From: CAVVEQ01 sp963806635
Lineage (GTDB): Bacteria; Chloroflexota; Anaerolineae; Anaerolineales; Anaerolineaceae
NCBI GenBank assembly: GCA_963806635.1
Contig: CAWDZA010000015.1
Span: forward strand, 372,001-436,000
Direction: 5' to 3'
Length of the DNA stretch: 64,000 nucleotides
Program-made: the position numbers and the translations under genes
In this document: positions 54,702 to 63,952 of the stretch, piece after piece
How positions within the stretch are numbered: position 1 is the first letter of the stretch
Layout: every line of letters starts with the position of its first letter
The notes under the pieces: generated by a model
Seen by the model: only the letters and a program-made list of their open reading frames with translations
What the model was told of the DNA's origin: nothing
The model's database searches: none

Positions 54702-54731
54702 TTGACGGATGGAGAAATTGGCAGGTATAAT
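54702..54731 (+). promoter_or_regulatory. Promoter of secG
   Basis: TTGACG (54702-54707) and a perfect TATAAT (54726-54731) separated by 18 bases, ending about 33 bases before the GTG start. Confidence 0.75.
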
Positions 54732-54763
54732 CGGTGTGTTTCCAAATCCTGGAGGTAAAATTC

Positions 54764-55003
54764 GTGATCACCTATATCAATATCTCACTTATTATAACTT
54801 CTGTAGCCTTGATGACATGCGTGGTCTTGCAGAATAAAGGCGTTGGGATGGGCAGTCTCACCGGTTCGGATACGGGGGCGATGTTCACAGCCCGGCGCGG
54901 GATTGAGAAAACCTTGTTTTTCGTCACCATCAGTCTGAGTGTGTTATTTTTTATCCTGACCATCGTGGCAGTGATCCTGGCGACGCCGACGGTTGCAGCA
55001 TAG
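54764..55003 (+). CDS. secG: Preprotein translocase subunit SecG
   Basis: A 79-residue two-helix membrane protein that assists SecYE. It has VVLQNKGVGMGSLTGSDTGA between the helices, then MFTARRGIEKTLFFVTISLS, the SecG signature. GTG 54764 follows GGAGG by 8 bases. A good promoter is present and the PHP gene diverges from it. Confidence 0.92.
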   Translation: MITYINISLIITSVALMTCVVLQNKGVGMGSLTGSDTGAMFTARRGIEKTLFFVTISLSVLFFILTIVAVILATPTVAA

Positions 55004-55039
55004 ACAGCCCCGCCCGAATTTCCCGGTAAAATCTCAAAC

Positions 55040-55075
55040 GGGCGATCCCTTGCAGGCAGGCAAATCGCCCTTTTT
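55040..55075 (+). terminator. Rho-independent terminator after secG
   Basis: GGGCGAT (55040-55046) pairs with ATCGCCC (55064-55070), with an inner TTGC/GCAA stem, followed by TTTTT. It stands between secG and the peptide-binding gene, which begins at 55087. Confidence 0.75.
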
Positions 55076-55086
55076 CCTTTAATAAT

Positions 55087-56766
55087 ATGAAAAAACTTCG
55101 CTGGCAATTATTGATCATCTTCCTCACCGGTCTTGTGATCGGTGTGCTGCTCCTGATCGAGCAGCCCGGGACGAATTTGCTGCTCCCGCAGCCCGCTTCG
55201 GGGGGAACATATACCGAAGCGATGGTTGGGCAGATGCAGCGGTTGAATCCCCTGCTCGCCTTTGGTAACCAGGCAGACCGGGATATCACCCGTCTGCTCT
55301 ATTCGAGCCTGTTCACCACTGATAGCCGCGGTCTGCCGGTAGGCGACCTGGTGGATAAATGGGGCGTTTCCGAAGATGGCACCATTTACAATATGGAACT
55401 CAAAGACGGGATCAAATGGCACGATGGCGAGCCGCTCACCCCGGAGGATGTTTTATTCACGATTGAGTTGATGCGCAATGGCGGGGATGTTGTTCCGCAG
55501 GATATCCAGGATTTTTGGCAGAATGTGGAGGTCAAAGCCCTGGGGAATCGGAATCTTCAATTCATCCTCCCCGAACCCTACGCACCATTTCTGGATTACC
55601 TGACATTCGGGATCCTGCCAAAACACTTGCTTAATGGCGGCAGCATTGAGGTGATCAAAGACTCTCCGATCAACCTGCAACCCATTGGCTCCGGACCTTA
55701 TAAATTCAAGAATCTCATCACAGAAGATGGGGTGATCAAAGGCGTCACCCTGGTTGCCAACGAAGCCTATTACGAGACACCTGCTTATATTCAACAGCTC
55801 AATTTCAGATACTTTCCCGACGAAGCGAGCGCGTTGCAAGCTTACAAGGAAGGAACAGTCCAAGGGGTTAGCCGGCTTTCAGGTGATACGCTCAAGCAAG
55901 CCCTGGCTGAACCCTCACTGCTGACCTATTCGGGCAGGCTTCCCACCATGTCGATGATCATGCTAAACCTCAATGAACCCGAAGTGCCATTCTTCCAGGA
56001 TGATTCGATACGCAGAGCGCTCCTGGAGGGGTTGGATCGACAGCGGATTATCAACACGCTGATGAAGAGTCAGGCGATCATCGCGAATGGTCCCATTTTC
56101 CCAGGTACCTGGGCGTATTACGACGCCATTCAACCGGTTTCCTATTCCCCGGAAATGGCGAAAAGCAAGATCATCCAGGCCGGCTATGTGTTGCCCGCTG
56201 AGGGTGGAACTGTCCGAAAAAAGGATGATGTGGAATTTGCCTTTACCATGCTTTATCCAGACGATGAACAGCATAAGGAACTGGCGGAGGCCATCCAGGC
56301 TTATTGGGAAACGCTTGGATTGAGGGTGGACCTGGAGGCGGTTCCGTATGATCAACTCATCAACGATCGCCTGGCTGCCAAGGATTACCAGGCAGCGCTG
56401 GTGGACTTGAATCGATCAAATTCGCCTGACCCGGATCCCTATCCCTTCTGGGACCAATCCCAGATTGCCGGCGGGCAAAATTATTCCCAGTGGGACAACC
56501 GCCTGGTGAGTGAATTTCTGGAAAACGCCCGCGTCTCTCGGGACCTGGATGAACGATTTCGCTTCTACCGCAACTTCCAGGTGGTTTTCAACAAGGAATT
56601 GCCGGCCCTGCCCCTTTTTTATCCGGTCTATACCTTTGGCGTGGATCAATCGGTACAGGGGGTGAGCATGGGTCCCTTGTTCGATATCTCTGACCGATTT
56701 GCGACCATCAAAGAATGGTTCTTTGCCACCAATAAAAATCGGCCAATTCAGCAAACCACTCCATAA
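55087..56766 (+). CDS. ABC transporter substrate-binding protein, family 5 (peptide/oligosaccharide type)
   Basis: A 559-residue solute-binding protein of the DppA/OppA class. It has an N-terminal membrane anchor or signal (about residues 6-24), no lipobox, then GGTYTEAMVGQMQRLNPLLA and the family pattern GVSEDGTIYNMELKDGIKWH. A later segment reads DDSIRRALLEGLDRQRIINT. No permease or ATPase gene is adjacent, so it may serve a distant transporter. Its stop overlaps the next start by one base (TAATG). Confidence 0.88.
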   Translation: MKKLRWQLLIIFLTGLVIGVLLLIEQPGTNLLLPQPASGGTYTEAMVGQMQRLNPLLAFGNQADRDITRLLYSSLFTTDSRGLPVGDLVDKWGVSEDGTIYNMELKDGIKWHDGEPLTPEDVLFTIELMRNGGDVVPQDIQDFWQNVEVKALGNRNLQFILPEPYAPFLDYLTFGILPKHLLNGGSIEVIKDSPINLQPIGSGPYKFKNLITEDGVIKGVTLVANEAYYETPAYIQQLNFRYFPDEASALQAYKEGTVQGVSRLSGDTLKQALAEPSLLTYSGRLPTMSMIMLNLNEPEVPFFQDDSIRRALLEGLDRQRIINTLMKSQAIIANGPIFPGTWAYYDAIQPVSYSPEMAKSKIIQAGYVLPAEGGTVRKKDDVEFAFTMLYPDDEQHKELAEAIQAYWETLGLRVDLEAVPYDQLINDRLAAKDYQAALVDLNRSNSPDPDPYPFWDQSQIAGGQNYSQWDNRLVSEFLENARVSRDLDERFRFYRNFQVVFNKELPALPLFYPVYTFGVDQSVQGVSMGPLFDISDRFATIKEWFFATNKNRPIQQTTP

Positions 56767-57317
56767 TGACCAAACCGAAGTCCTGGTCGGGTGATGACGG
56801 TTGGACGGATACCCTGGGCGCCGGGCGGGTTGAGAAATCCAGCCTGCGGATCGAGTGCCTGGGAACGCTGGATGAATCCTCTGCGGCTCTGGGGTTGGCG
56901 AAATCGTTTTGTTCCGATGCCGAAACGAAATCACAGATCGAGCATATTCAACAAGCCCTTTACCGATTGATGACCGAAGTTGCCGCGTCGAGTGAAACGG
57001 TCGATAAATTCGCTGGGGTCACCACTCAAGACGTCCTTTGGGTGGAAGAAGAAGTGCGGGGTATTGAATCTTCAGTAGAAATTCCAGGTGAATTCATTCT
57101 TCCTGGCAGCACCCGATTATCGGCTGCCCTGGACCTTACCCGTACGATCATCCGCCGTGCAGAACGGCGCATGGTGGATTTGTCCCTGCGGGGGGGGTAT
57201 AAGAATCTTGAGGGGCAGAAATTCATCAACCGGCTTTCCTCATTGATTTTCTATATGGAAATTCGCGAGATCGTCTCGCAGAAAGACCCCGGAAAATTTA
57301 TCACCAGGGAAATATAA
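56766..57317 (+). CDS. Cob(I)alamin adenosyltransferase, PduO type
   Basis: Transfers adenosyl from ATP to cob(I)alamin to make coenzyme B12. The 183-residue helical-bundle protein has GDDGWTDTLGAGRVEKSSLR near the start (ATP site), RIECLGTLDESSAALGLAKS, and LTRTIIRRAERRMVDLS, with the RxxxRRAER motif. Its linkage to the binding-protein gene through a one-base overlap suggests coupled expression, with no functional link obvious. The bidirectional terminator follows. Confidence 0.85.
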   Translation: MTKPKSWSGDDGWTDTLGAGRVEKSSLRIECLGTLDESSAALGLAKSFCSDAETKSQIEHIQQALYRLMTEVAASSETVDKFAGVTTQDVLWVEEEVRGIESSVEIPGEFILPGSTRLSAALDLTRTIIRRAERRMVDLSLRGGYKNLEGQKFINRLSSLIFYMEIREIVSQKDPGKFITREI

Positions 57318-57356
57318 AAAAACCGCCGGTTTTGGCATAAACCAACCGGCGGTTCT
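57316..57356. terminator. Bidirectional terminator between adenosyltransferase and DsbA-like genes
   Basis: A 9-bp stem (aaccgccgg / ccggcggtt, 57321-57329 and 57346-57354) with an inner ttgg/ccaa stem. The minus-strand reading is followed by seven T (57322-57315) and the plus by CTTCTTTT. It ends both convergent transcripts. Confidence 0.8.
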
Positions 57357-57370
57357 TCTTTTAATTTAGG

Positions 57371-58114
57371 TTATTGCGTTTGCCTGGTAGCAACAGCGTT
57401 GTCCAATGCCTGGAAGAGCTCGTTATAACTGGTTTGAAGCTGAAAGCGGGTTCCATTGATGAAGAATGATGGAGTGCTATCCACGCCAGCAGTCTGACCC
57501 TGGTCGTACTCATCAGTTACACGCTGGGTATGTTTACCGCTATTCAGGCACTGCTGAAAGGTGGGAACATCCAGACCCAATTTCTCGGCGAAAGCCACCA
57601 GTCGTTTTTCGGTAAAATCGCCCACATTCTCGCCTGTCTGATTGGCGAAGAGAATGGCATGATACTTCCAGAATGCTCCCTGGTCCGCTGCGCACAGAAC
57701 TGCCTCAGCAGCCAGATGTGATTCTCTCTTTCCCGAGTTCCGGTCAATAAATGCATAATTACGAAAAACGAGATAGACCTTACCGGTATCCACGTAATTT
57801 TCAATCACCAAAGGCTCGATCTCACGGGCATAATTACCGCAAGCCGGGCATTGGAAATCGGCGTAAACTTCCAGTTTGACCGGCGCGGAAGGATCCCCGG
57901 CAGCGAGCTCGCCTGCGGGAACCTTGTCGGTCGGGTAGGCGATTTCGGTGGGAACGGTGATCTCCCCGACCGGGGTCAGTGCATTCGAGACTGCTGGATA
58001 GATCAGCACGCCGAAAACGATCAACGAGATCACACTAATAACGATGATCCACGCCAGGTTCGATTTGTTATGATTCTTTGGGCTCTCGGTTTTGTGCCCG
58101 GTATGTTTGGACAT
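57371..58114 (-). CDS. DsbA/thioredoxin-like membrane-anchored oxidoreductase
   Basis: A 247-residue protein with one N-terminal helix (about residues 20-42) and an extracytoplasmic DsbA-type thioredoxin domain. The active site is CPAC in FQCPACGNYAREIEPLVIEN. Later parts read LAAEAVLCAADQGAFWKYHA, FQQCLNSGKHTQRV and the cis-proline loop STPSFFING. This is the class of the BdbD/disulfide-forming proteins of Gram-positive bacteria. ATG 58114 follows AGAGG. Confidence 0.88.
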   Translation of the reverse strand: MSKHTGHKTESPKNHNKSNLAWIIVISVISLIVFGVLIYPAVSNALTPVGEITVPTEIAYPTDKVPAGELAAGDPSAPVKLEVYADFQCPACGNYAREIEPLVIENYVDTGKVYLVFRNYAFIDRNSGKRESHLAAEAVLCAADQGAFWKYHAILFANQTGENVGDFTEKRLVAFAEKLGLDVPTFQQCLNSGKHTQRVTDEYDQGQTAGVDSTPSFFINGTRFQLQTSYNELFQALDNAVATRQTQ

Positions 58115-58179
58115 TCTCACCTCTTTATAATTAATGGACTGAATTTTCTCACTTTTATCGTGATTTGTATAGAATGATT

Positions 58180-59043
58180 TTAGGATAGGTGATACGTGAA
58201 TACCGGGTATTTCTCCCCGGTGATGGAGAATCCGAGTTTTGTGTACAACGCCAAAGAAGCCTGATTATCTGATTGTGTATTGACCGTGACCTCATGGATA
58301 TCATTTTCGAGAGAATATAGAAAAAGGTCGCGGATCAATGCGCTCCCGATATGTTGATTTTGCAGCCGCGGCTCCACCGCCAACCTGGCCAGATGGGTGG
58401 AGGAAGCCGTGGATGTAGAAAGCTGGTAGCCGATAATTTCCCCATTGAGGAGGGCGACGGAAATGTAACCCGCCTGCTCAAAGGCGCGCTCCAGGCTGGG
58501 AAGGGTTTGCTGCCAAATACGGTCGAATGCCCGGGCATCCAATGCGGCGATCTGCGGAAGATCTTCCTTTTCTGCCATACGAAATTCCTGGGATGGGTGA
58601 GTGGGCAAGGGAGGATTATTATCGATTCGAATGGCTAACCCGATCACATCCTGGTGGTGATAAAAATGGGAATTCTCCAAAAGCAACTGGAACCAACTGG
58701 TGAAAGCCAACCCACAGAACTGTTCGATTCCGAGTGCATCTGACCGTTCGATGGCAGTTGCCAGCAGTGCATCCCAAATTCGCTGCAACCGAGGTTGATT
58801 CAGGGCGGCAAACAGGCGGATCCACCCGACTCCAGGTGGACTGGGAGGGCAGGCAAGAGTTGCAATATCCCGGCTTTCATCCCGCAAGATCAAGAAAGGC
58901 TGTTGATCCAGCCAATCGAGCGGGGATTGCCAATCCAAATGATGATGATAATACTCGTGATTATCGATGAGGTTCCGGATCACTTCCCGGTCTGCCTTGC
59001 TGGCTGATCGAACCTCGTATGGTGGGGGAGAAAATTCAGACAC
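58180..59043 (-). CDS. GNAT family acetyltransferase
   Basis: A 287-residue protein. Only the C-terminal half has a clear GNAT domain (about residues 155-287): VALLNGEIIGYQLSTSTA, RLAVEPRLQNQHIGSALIRD, NTQSDNQASLALYTKLGFSI. The N-terminal half (YEVRSASKADREVIRNLIDN) may be a degenerate second GNAT unit, as in tandem GNATs. Substrate is unknown. It follows the TPR gene by 3 bases. Confidence 0.8.
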   Translation of the reverse strand: MSEFSPPPYEVRSASKADREVIRNLIDNHEYYHHHLDWQSPLDWLDQQPFLILRDESRDIATLACPPSPPGVGWIRLFAALNQPRLQRIWDALLATAIERSDALGIEQFCGLAFTSWFQLLLENSHFYHHQDVIGLAIRIDNNPPLPTHPSQEFRMAEKEDLPQIAALDARAFDRIWQQTLPSLERAFEQAGYISVALLNGEIIGYQLSTSTASSTHLARLAVEPRLQNQHIGSALIRDLFLYSLENDIHEVTVNTQSDNQASLALYTKLGFSITGEKYPVFTYHLS

Positions 59044-59046
59044 AGA

Positions 59047-59598
59047 TTACTTGGTTTTGATGCCCATGTATCCATAAAGGGTATCCAGCAGACCCTTCAG
59101 CGTTTTTTCCTTGCCGCTAGGCTTTTCTTTATCCTGCAATGCCCCGTACATGCTGGCGGTTGCTTCCAGTTTTTTACCAGTGCGGATCTGCATAGCGGAG
59201 ATCTTTTTCATCACGTAACTGCGCATATCGCGCTCATCGCTGGCCTTGAGGAGGGCAGCGCTCTTTTGATACCTAGCCAGGGCTTCATCATCACGGTGAA
59301 GCTCCTCCAAGGCGGCTGCCTGGTTTGCCAGTGCCATCGCCTGGCGTTTTTTATCACCATCTTTTTCAAAAACCAGGTCTGTGTCGCTGGCGGCATCCAG
59401 CGCGGAGTGGGCGTTGCCTGCTTTTAAAAAGGCAACGCTGCAGTTATTCATTTGTTCCGCGGCACTCAGTTCATTGGAGTTTGCTTTGTAAGTTTCCGCT
59501 GCTTTACGATAGAGATCTGCAGCCTGCAGATAATTATTTCTGCCGTAATATTTTTTTGCCTCTTTTACGAGGTCTTGTGCGGTTAAGACTTCAGCCAT
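59047..59598 (-). CDS. Small TPR-repeat protein
   Basis: A 183-residue soluble helical protein with three or four tetratricopeptide repeats, seen as KKYYGRNNYLQAADLYRKAA, NNCSVAFLKAGNAHSALDAA and QAAALEELHRDDEALARYQK. The spacing of Ala and Leu resembles SNAP-type TPR solenoids. No signal peptide. It is transcribed between the XRE regulator and the GNAT gene with three bases of spacing on each side, so a single operon is likely. Confidence 0.72.
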   Translation of the reverse strand: MAEVLTAQDLVKEAKKYYGRNNYLQAADLYRKAAETYKANSNELSAAEQMNNCSVAFLKAGNAHSALDAASDTDLVFEKDGDKKRQAMALANQAAALEELHRDDEALARYQKSAALLKASDERDMRSYVMKKISAMQIRTGKKLEATASMYGALQDKEKPSGKEKTLKGLLDTLYGYMGIKTK

Positions 59599-59601
59599 GG
59601 A

Positions 59602-60282
59602 TCAATAGGTGATGTCGAGAATGTTCTCGGCGATACCGCGTAATTTTTCCACGCTGGTCTGGCTTAGCTTCATCGCCAATTCAAGGTAGGGCAGGTTGAT
59701 CGGTTTTACGATGAAATGTTGTATTTCGAGCGGGAGTTCCATGAACTGATCCACCATGCTCTTGGATTCGCGCCAATGTCCAAAGCGCCCATGACTGACG
59801 AAAAATGTCTCCAATGGGAGGGAAAGCGCTGCCGCCAGCAATTCGAGGTCGGTGATCGGAATAGGCAGCTCCCCGCGCTCATAGCGGCCGATCCTCGCGG
59901 AGGGGATGCTGGTGACCTCGGACAGAGATTTCAACGAGGTGTGCAGATTATCCCGATTCAAGCGTAATTGCGCTGCGATCACGCGGTTGCGTACCTGCAA
60001 GTATTGGCTGATCGTTTTGGCATCGTTTTCAGCATCGCGTGAAAGCAAGGAGGATGGATTCCAGAAGTGCTCCACCGGGATATTGAACAAGTACGCCAGG
60101 GCTTCCAACTCGCTCAAGGTGGGCGGGATACGCCCGGTTTCATAGGCGCGATAGCGGCTGGTTGAAATTCCCAGGGCGCGGGCGCAATCGATCACTTCCT
60201 TGTCAGCAGCCTGCCGCCCGTCAAAGAGCAGCACACCGATCTTTTTTGCCCGGATTGAAGATAGCTCAGGATTCACGCTCAT
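59602..60282 (-). CDS. Transcriptional regulator with two XRE-type HTH domains
   Basis: A 226-residue protein. The first HTH (about residues 28-70; DCARALGISTSRYRAYETGR) and the second (about 105-155; SEVTSIPSARIGRYERGELP) are each followed by a helix. The C-terminal 60 residues (FMELPLEIQHFIVKPINLPY) have no known motif and may be a dimer or effector part. It heads a group with the TPR and GNAT genes. Confidence 0.85.
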   Translation of the reverse strand: MSVNPELSSIRAKKIGVLLFDGRQAADKEVIDCARALGISTSRYRAYETGRIPPTLSELEALAYLFNIPVEHFWNPSSLLSRDAENDAKTISQYLQVRNRVIAAQLRLNRDNLHTSLKSLSEVTSIPSARIGRYERGELPIPITDLELLAAALSLPLETFFVSHGRFGHWRESKSMVDQFMELPLEIQHFIVKPINLPYLELAMKLSQTSVEKLRGIAENILDITY

Positions 60283-60341
60283 GGGAACCTTCCTTGAAAA
60301 TATTATAGCATCGACCCGGTTTCATTCGGCTTGGCAGAGGG

Positions 60342-61652
60342 CTAACGACCTCTTTGATTTTGGAGCGGATTCGCGCCAAAGATCTCCGACCCCAGGTTAT
60401 AACCAGCCACCTGAAGACGGGTGGTGAACATGGGACGGATGCCGGTGGCTTTTAATTCACCGATCACCTTCCCATCAGTAGTCATTCCGCTTTGAGCGAA
60501 GGTAAATATCTCGGTCATGACGATCTTGTCACCTTCCATCCCATTCACCTCGGTGATGGATACGATCTTGCGGCTGCCATCCCTCAAACGGGATTGCTGA
60601 ATGATGACATCAATGGCAGAGGCAATTTGCTCGCGGATTACTTTCAGCGGGAAATCGATGCCGGCCATCAGGCACATCGTCTCCAGGCGGGAGGTGGCGT
60701 CGCGCGGGGTGTTGGCGTGCAAGGTGGTGAGGGAGCCATCATGACCGGTGTTCATAGCCTGGAGCATGTCCAGCGCTTCAGGTCCGCGGCACTCACCCAC
60801 GACGATGCGGTCCGGCCGCATGCGCAGGGAGTTTTTTACCAGATCGCGGGTTGGGACGGAATTGCGGCCTTCGGTATCTGCTACCTTCGTTTCGCAGCGG
60901 ACGACATGCGGCTGCTGCAGTTTGAGCTCCGCGGCATCTTCGATCGTGACGATCCGCTCATTGGAGGGGATAAAACCGGAGAGTGCATTGAGCAGGGTGG
61001 TTTTTCCGGAGCCAGTACCCCCGGAGATGATGATATTCAATTTGGAAATAACGCAAGCCCGGAGGAATTCAGCCATATTTTTGGTCATGCTGCCAGCTTC
61101 GATAAGCTGTTCCATCGAGAGCTTCTCTTTCAGGAATTTCCGGATGGTGATCGCAGGACCATCGATAGCCACGGGTGGGATAATGGCATTTACCCGTGAG
61201 CCATCGGGCAGGCGGGCATCCACCATGGGGCTGTCCGCATCGATGCGCCTGCCAAGCGGAAGGATGATGCGGTCGATCAATCGCATGACTTCATCGTCAT
61301 TTTCAAACACGACTGTCGATTTCACCAGAACGCCGGCTTTTTCAATATAGACTTCCTTGGCGCCATTCACCATGACCTCGGTGATAAATGGATCGTCCAA
61401 GAGCGGCTGAATGGGTCCGAACCCGATCAATTCGTCCAGGACGACCTTGAAAACAGTATCCCTCAGCCCTGGTGAAAGATTCAAATGGGTGCTCTGGTAT
61501 CCCTGTTCAAGGAGTTGCGTGACCACTTCACGACGCTGCTCGGGTGGGATCTGCTGGGATTCAAGCGCACGGGTTATATAGGATTTGAGATATGCTTTCA
61601 GCTTATCTGGATCAACCACCTGGGAAGGAGCAGGGCTCATGGGGTCGTTCAT
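60342..61652 (-). CDS. cpaF: CpaF/TadA-type secretion ATPase
   Basis: A 436-residue P-loop ATPase of type II/IV secretion. Walker A is ISGGTGSGKTTLLNALSG, the Asp box is TIEDAAELKLQQPHV and Walker B is RPDRIVVGECRGPEALDMLQ, with histidines in GSLTTLHANTPRDATSRLE. TadA-type ATPases power pili of the Flp/Tad class, but no other tad gene is inside this window; upstream minus-strand DNA (beyond 64000) may hold more. The start overlaps the 61649-61945 gene by ATGA. Confidence 0.88.
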   Translation of the reverse strand: MNDPMSPAPSQVVDPDKLKAYLKSYITRALESQQIPPEQRREVVTQLLEQGYQSTHLNLSPGLRDTVFKVVLDELIGFGPIQPLLDDPFITEVMVNGAKEVYIEKAGVLVKSTVVFENDDEVMRLIDRIILPLGRRIDADSPMVDARLPDGSRVNAIIPPVAIDGPAITIRKFLKEKLSMEQLIEAGSMTKNMAEFLRACVISKLNIIISGGTGSGKTTLLNALSGFIPSNERIVTIEDAAELKLQQPHVVRCETKVADTEGRNSVPTRDLVKNSLRMRPDRIVVGECRGPEALDMLQAMNTGHDGSLTTLHANTPRDATSRLETMCLMAGIDFPLKVIREQIASAIDVIIQQSRLRDGSRKIVSITEVNGMEGDKIVMTEIFTFAQSGMTTDGKVIGELKATGIRPMFTTRLQVAGYNLGSEIFGANPLQNQRGR

Positions 61653-61945
61653 GATTGTTCCTTTAGGACTTCATCTTCCAGTGGGATCAACCAGACGATC
61701 TGGGAGATCTGAACAGCCAGGAAAGAGGCTTCCTGGACTTTTTTGCCATTTTCATTGAAAATCTGAGCATCCGTGACCGGAAGAAAGGATGCATGTTTCT
61801 CCAATTCGTCGATCAGGCGGTCCTCCAAACCAATATATACATAGCCTTCGATCCGTTGAAGATTGGTCTGAATGATGGCGTGCACCTTTTGTTTTTTCAC
61901 AACCTTGGTGAAGATCTTGCCTTTATCGTCGAATTGGGTGAACAT
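61649..61945 (-). CDS. Small conserved-looking protein of unknown function
   Basis: A 98-residue soluble protein (MFTQFDDKGKIFTKVVKKQK, then FLAVQISQIVWLIPLEDEVL). I do not recognise the family. It has a predicted beta-rich pattern with a conserved-looking IETNLQRIEG-type turn (actually QTNLQRIEGYVY). It overlaps cpaF and lies 8 bases after the response regulator, so it belongs to that operon. Confidence 0.55.
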   Translation of the reverse strand: MFTQFDDKGKIFTKVVKKQKVHAIIQTNLQRIEGYVYIGLEDRLIDELEKHASFLPVTDAQIFNENGKKVQEASFLAVQISQIVWLIPLEDEVLKEQS

Positions 61946-61953
61946 GGATTTTC

Positions 61954-62685
61954 CTATTTTTCATGTTTAATTTCTTCCAGGGGCGGCATCAGATATCCGA
62001 GCCCGGAGCGGGTGACAATGTGTTCGGGCGAATGCGGGTTATCCTCCAGTTTTTGGCGCAGGCGGGCGATGCTGACCCACAGGATCTCTTTATCGTCCTT
62101 ATATTGGTTTCCCCAGACTGCCATGAGCAGATCTTCCGCAGTGAGCACCTGCCCGATATTGTGGGCAAATTGGATCAAAAGACGATACTCTGTGGCGGAT
62201 AAATATACTTGCTTTTCAACTTGTTTGTTGTCCAGTTTTTCAACCCGATAGACTTCGGCTCTCGCGAAATCGATCCGCAGATTGCCATGGGTGAAATACC
62301 GGCTTTGGGTGATCTCATCCTCCTGGGTCTTTGCCCGGCGTAGGACAGCCCGCACCCGGGCGACCAACTCGGTAACCGAGAAGGGTTTCACCACGTAATC
62401 ATCGGCACCCACATCCAACCCGCGGACACGGTCCTGTTCCTCGCCGCGCGCCGTGAGGATTATTACAGGAACGTTGGAGAATTGACGGATGCGCTCGCAG
62501 GTTGTGATACCGTCCAGCTTGGGCATCATAACATCCAGGATCACCAAATCGGGTTGTTTGGCTGCAACGAGATCGAGCGCGGTTTCGCCATCCGCTGCGG
62601 TGATCACTTCGTATCCTTCCGGTTCGAGGTTCACTTTAAGAAGGCGGAGATAGAGGGGTTCGTCGTCAACAGCAAGGATTTTCAT
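61954..62685 (-). CDS. OmpR/PhoB-type response regulator
   Basis: A 243-residue two-domain regulator. The receiver domain begins MKILAVDDEP and has the phospho-acceptor Asp51 in LVILDVMMPKLDGIT and the Lys switch in DYVVKPFS. The C-terminal winged helix (about residues 135-235; YLSATEYRLLIQFAHNIGQV) is the DNA-binding type. Kinase gene 62716-63924 directly precedes it. Confidence 0.93.
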   Translation of the reverse strand: MKILAVDDEPLYLRLLKVNLEPEGYEVITAADGETALDLVAAKQPDLVILDVMMPKLDGITTCERIRQFSNVPVIILTARGEEQDRVRGLDVGADDYVVKPFSVTELVARVRAVLRRAKTQEDEITQSRYFTHGNLRIDFARAEVYRVEKLDNKQVEKQVYLSATEYRLLIQFAHNIGQVLTAEDLLMAVWGNQYKDDKEILWVSIARLRQKLEDNPHSPEHIVTRSGLGYLMPPLEEIKHEK

Positions 62686-62715
62686 CGATTCATCCTTATT
62701 TTGGTATCAATAAGT

Positions 62716-63924
62716 TCATAAACCTGCCGGAGATGGCAGCCAGACGCGGAAGGTGGTGCCCAGCCCCAACTCGGATTCCGCTGAAATCGCCCCGCCGTGC
62801 GCATCCAGGATCTGTTTGCAAATGAACAGGCCAAGACCAGACCCGTGTACGGAGGGGGCATGGGATGGAACTCGGAAGAATCGCTCGAATAGATGGGGAA
62901 GGTATTCCGGGGCGATTCCCGGACCGAAATCCCGCAAGTAAACTGCAGCGCCTGCCTTTTCCGGACGGATGGTGATGATCACATCCGAACCCGGCGCGTA
63001 TTTCACAGCATTGCCCAGAAGGTTTTCGAAAACCTGGGCCAACCGCCGCGAATCTCCCTGGACCTTGGGTGTATCCGGGTTGATCTCCAAGAGGATCTTC
63101 ATCTCTGGATGGTAGGAACGGATGCGCTGCACCACACCGTTCATGATGGAATCCAGCCTGACTGCTTGAAAATCCATGGGGAGCTGACCGGATTGCAGGC
63201 GGGCAGAATCGAGCAGGTTGCCGATCAGGTCTTGAAGGTTATCGGTTTCCTGGTCGATAATCGAAAGGAACTCCTTCTGGGTTTTATCGTTCCAATCGGT
63301 ATCCGCTCTGAGCAGGGTGGTGGTGTAGCCTTTAATAAAACCCAGGGGACTACGGAGCTCATGGGTGATGGTATTGATGAAATCTTCCTGTAACTGAGCA
63401 GCCTGGTTTTGTACTTCCAGAGATTGGATTTGCCTCTCCATTTTATGGATCTTCACGAGCGCTGCCACCTGGGTTGCCATAAACTCAGCCAATTGGATAT
63501 CTTTATCCTTGTATTCGGGTCCACCAAAACGAATAAAGATCAACGCTCCTTCCAGCTCTTCCCGTGTACGCAGCGGCAACCCCAGCAAGTGCACCTGCTT
63601 GAGGCGGTCGTTGGTTTGATCATCGGAAGTAACCCGTAAAAGGGTTTTCTGGGCCTGCATCACCTGACCTGCAAAATCCTCACCCCAGCTTGCATCTGGC
63701 CCGGCGGATTTTCCACGTCCCAGCGCACGGGCGTAGACCACATCCAGGTTTTCTGCGTCGGAGTCGATGGCATAGACCACCAGGTTATCGAAGATCATAA
63801 AGGAGCGGAGCGCGCTAACCAGCCCTTCCATCCCCTCTTTCATTCGCGTAGAATGGATCGCCAGCCGGGTGAAGGCTTGCGCATCCAGCTTACTGCCAGG
63901 CTCAGGTTCTGTTTTGCGGTTCAT
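62716..63924 (-). CDS. Sensor histidine kinase with GAF input domain
   Basis: A 402-residue cytoplasmic kinase without membrane segments. A GAF domain covers about residues 15-160. HisKA has His188 in ITHELRSPLGFIKGY. The HATPase has the N box (FENLLGNAVKYA), the G1 box (DFGPGIAPEYL) and the G2 box (HGSGLGLFICKQIL). The signal is unknown; lack of a membrane anchor indicates an internal cue. The response regulator gene is next. Confidence 0.92.
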   Translation of the reverse strand: MNRKTEPEPGSKLDAQAFTRLAIHSTRMKEGMEGLVSALRSFMIFDNLVVYAIDSDAENLDVVYARALGRGKSAGPDASWGEDFAGQVMQAQKTLLRVTSDDQTNDRLKQVHLLGLPLRTREELEGALIFIRFGGPEYKDKDIQLAEFMATQVAALVKIHKMERQIQSLEVQNQAAQLQEDFINTITHELRSPLGFIKGYTTTLLRADTDWNDKTQKEFLSIIDQETDNLQDLIGNLLDSARLQSGQLPMDFQAVRLDSIMNGVVQRIRSYHPEMKILLEINPDTPKVQGDSRRLAQVFENLLGNAVKYAPGSDVIITIRPEKAGAAVYLRDFGPGIAPEYLPHLFERFFRVPSHAPSVHGSGLGLFICKQILDAHGGAISAESELGLGTTFRVWLPSPAGL

Positions 63925-63952
63925 TCAAAGGTCCCCTCAAGTTATTCATGCG

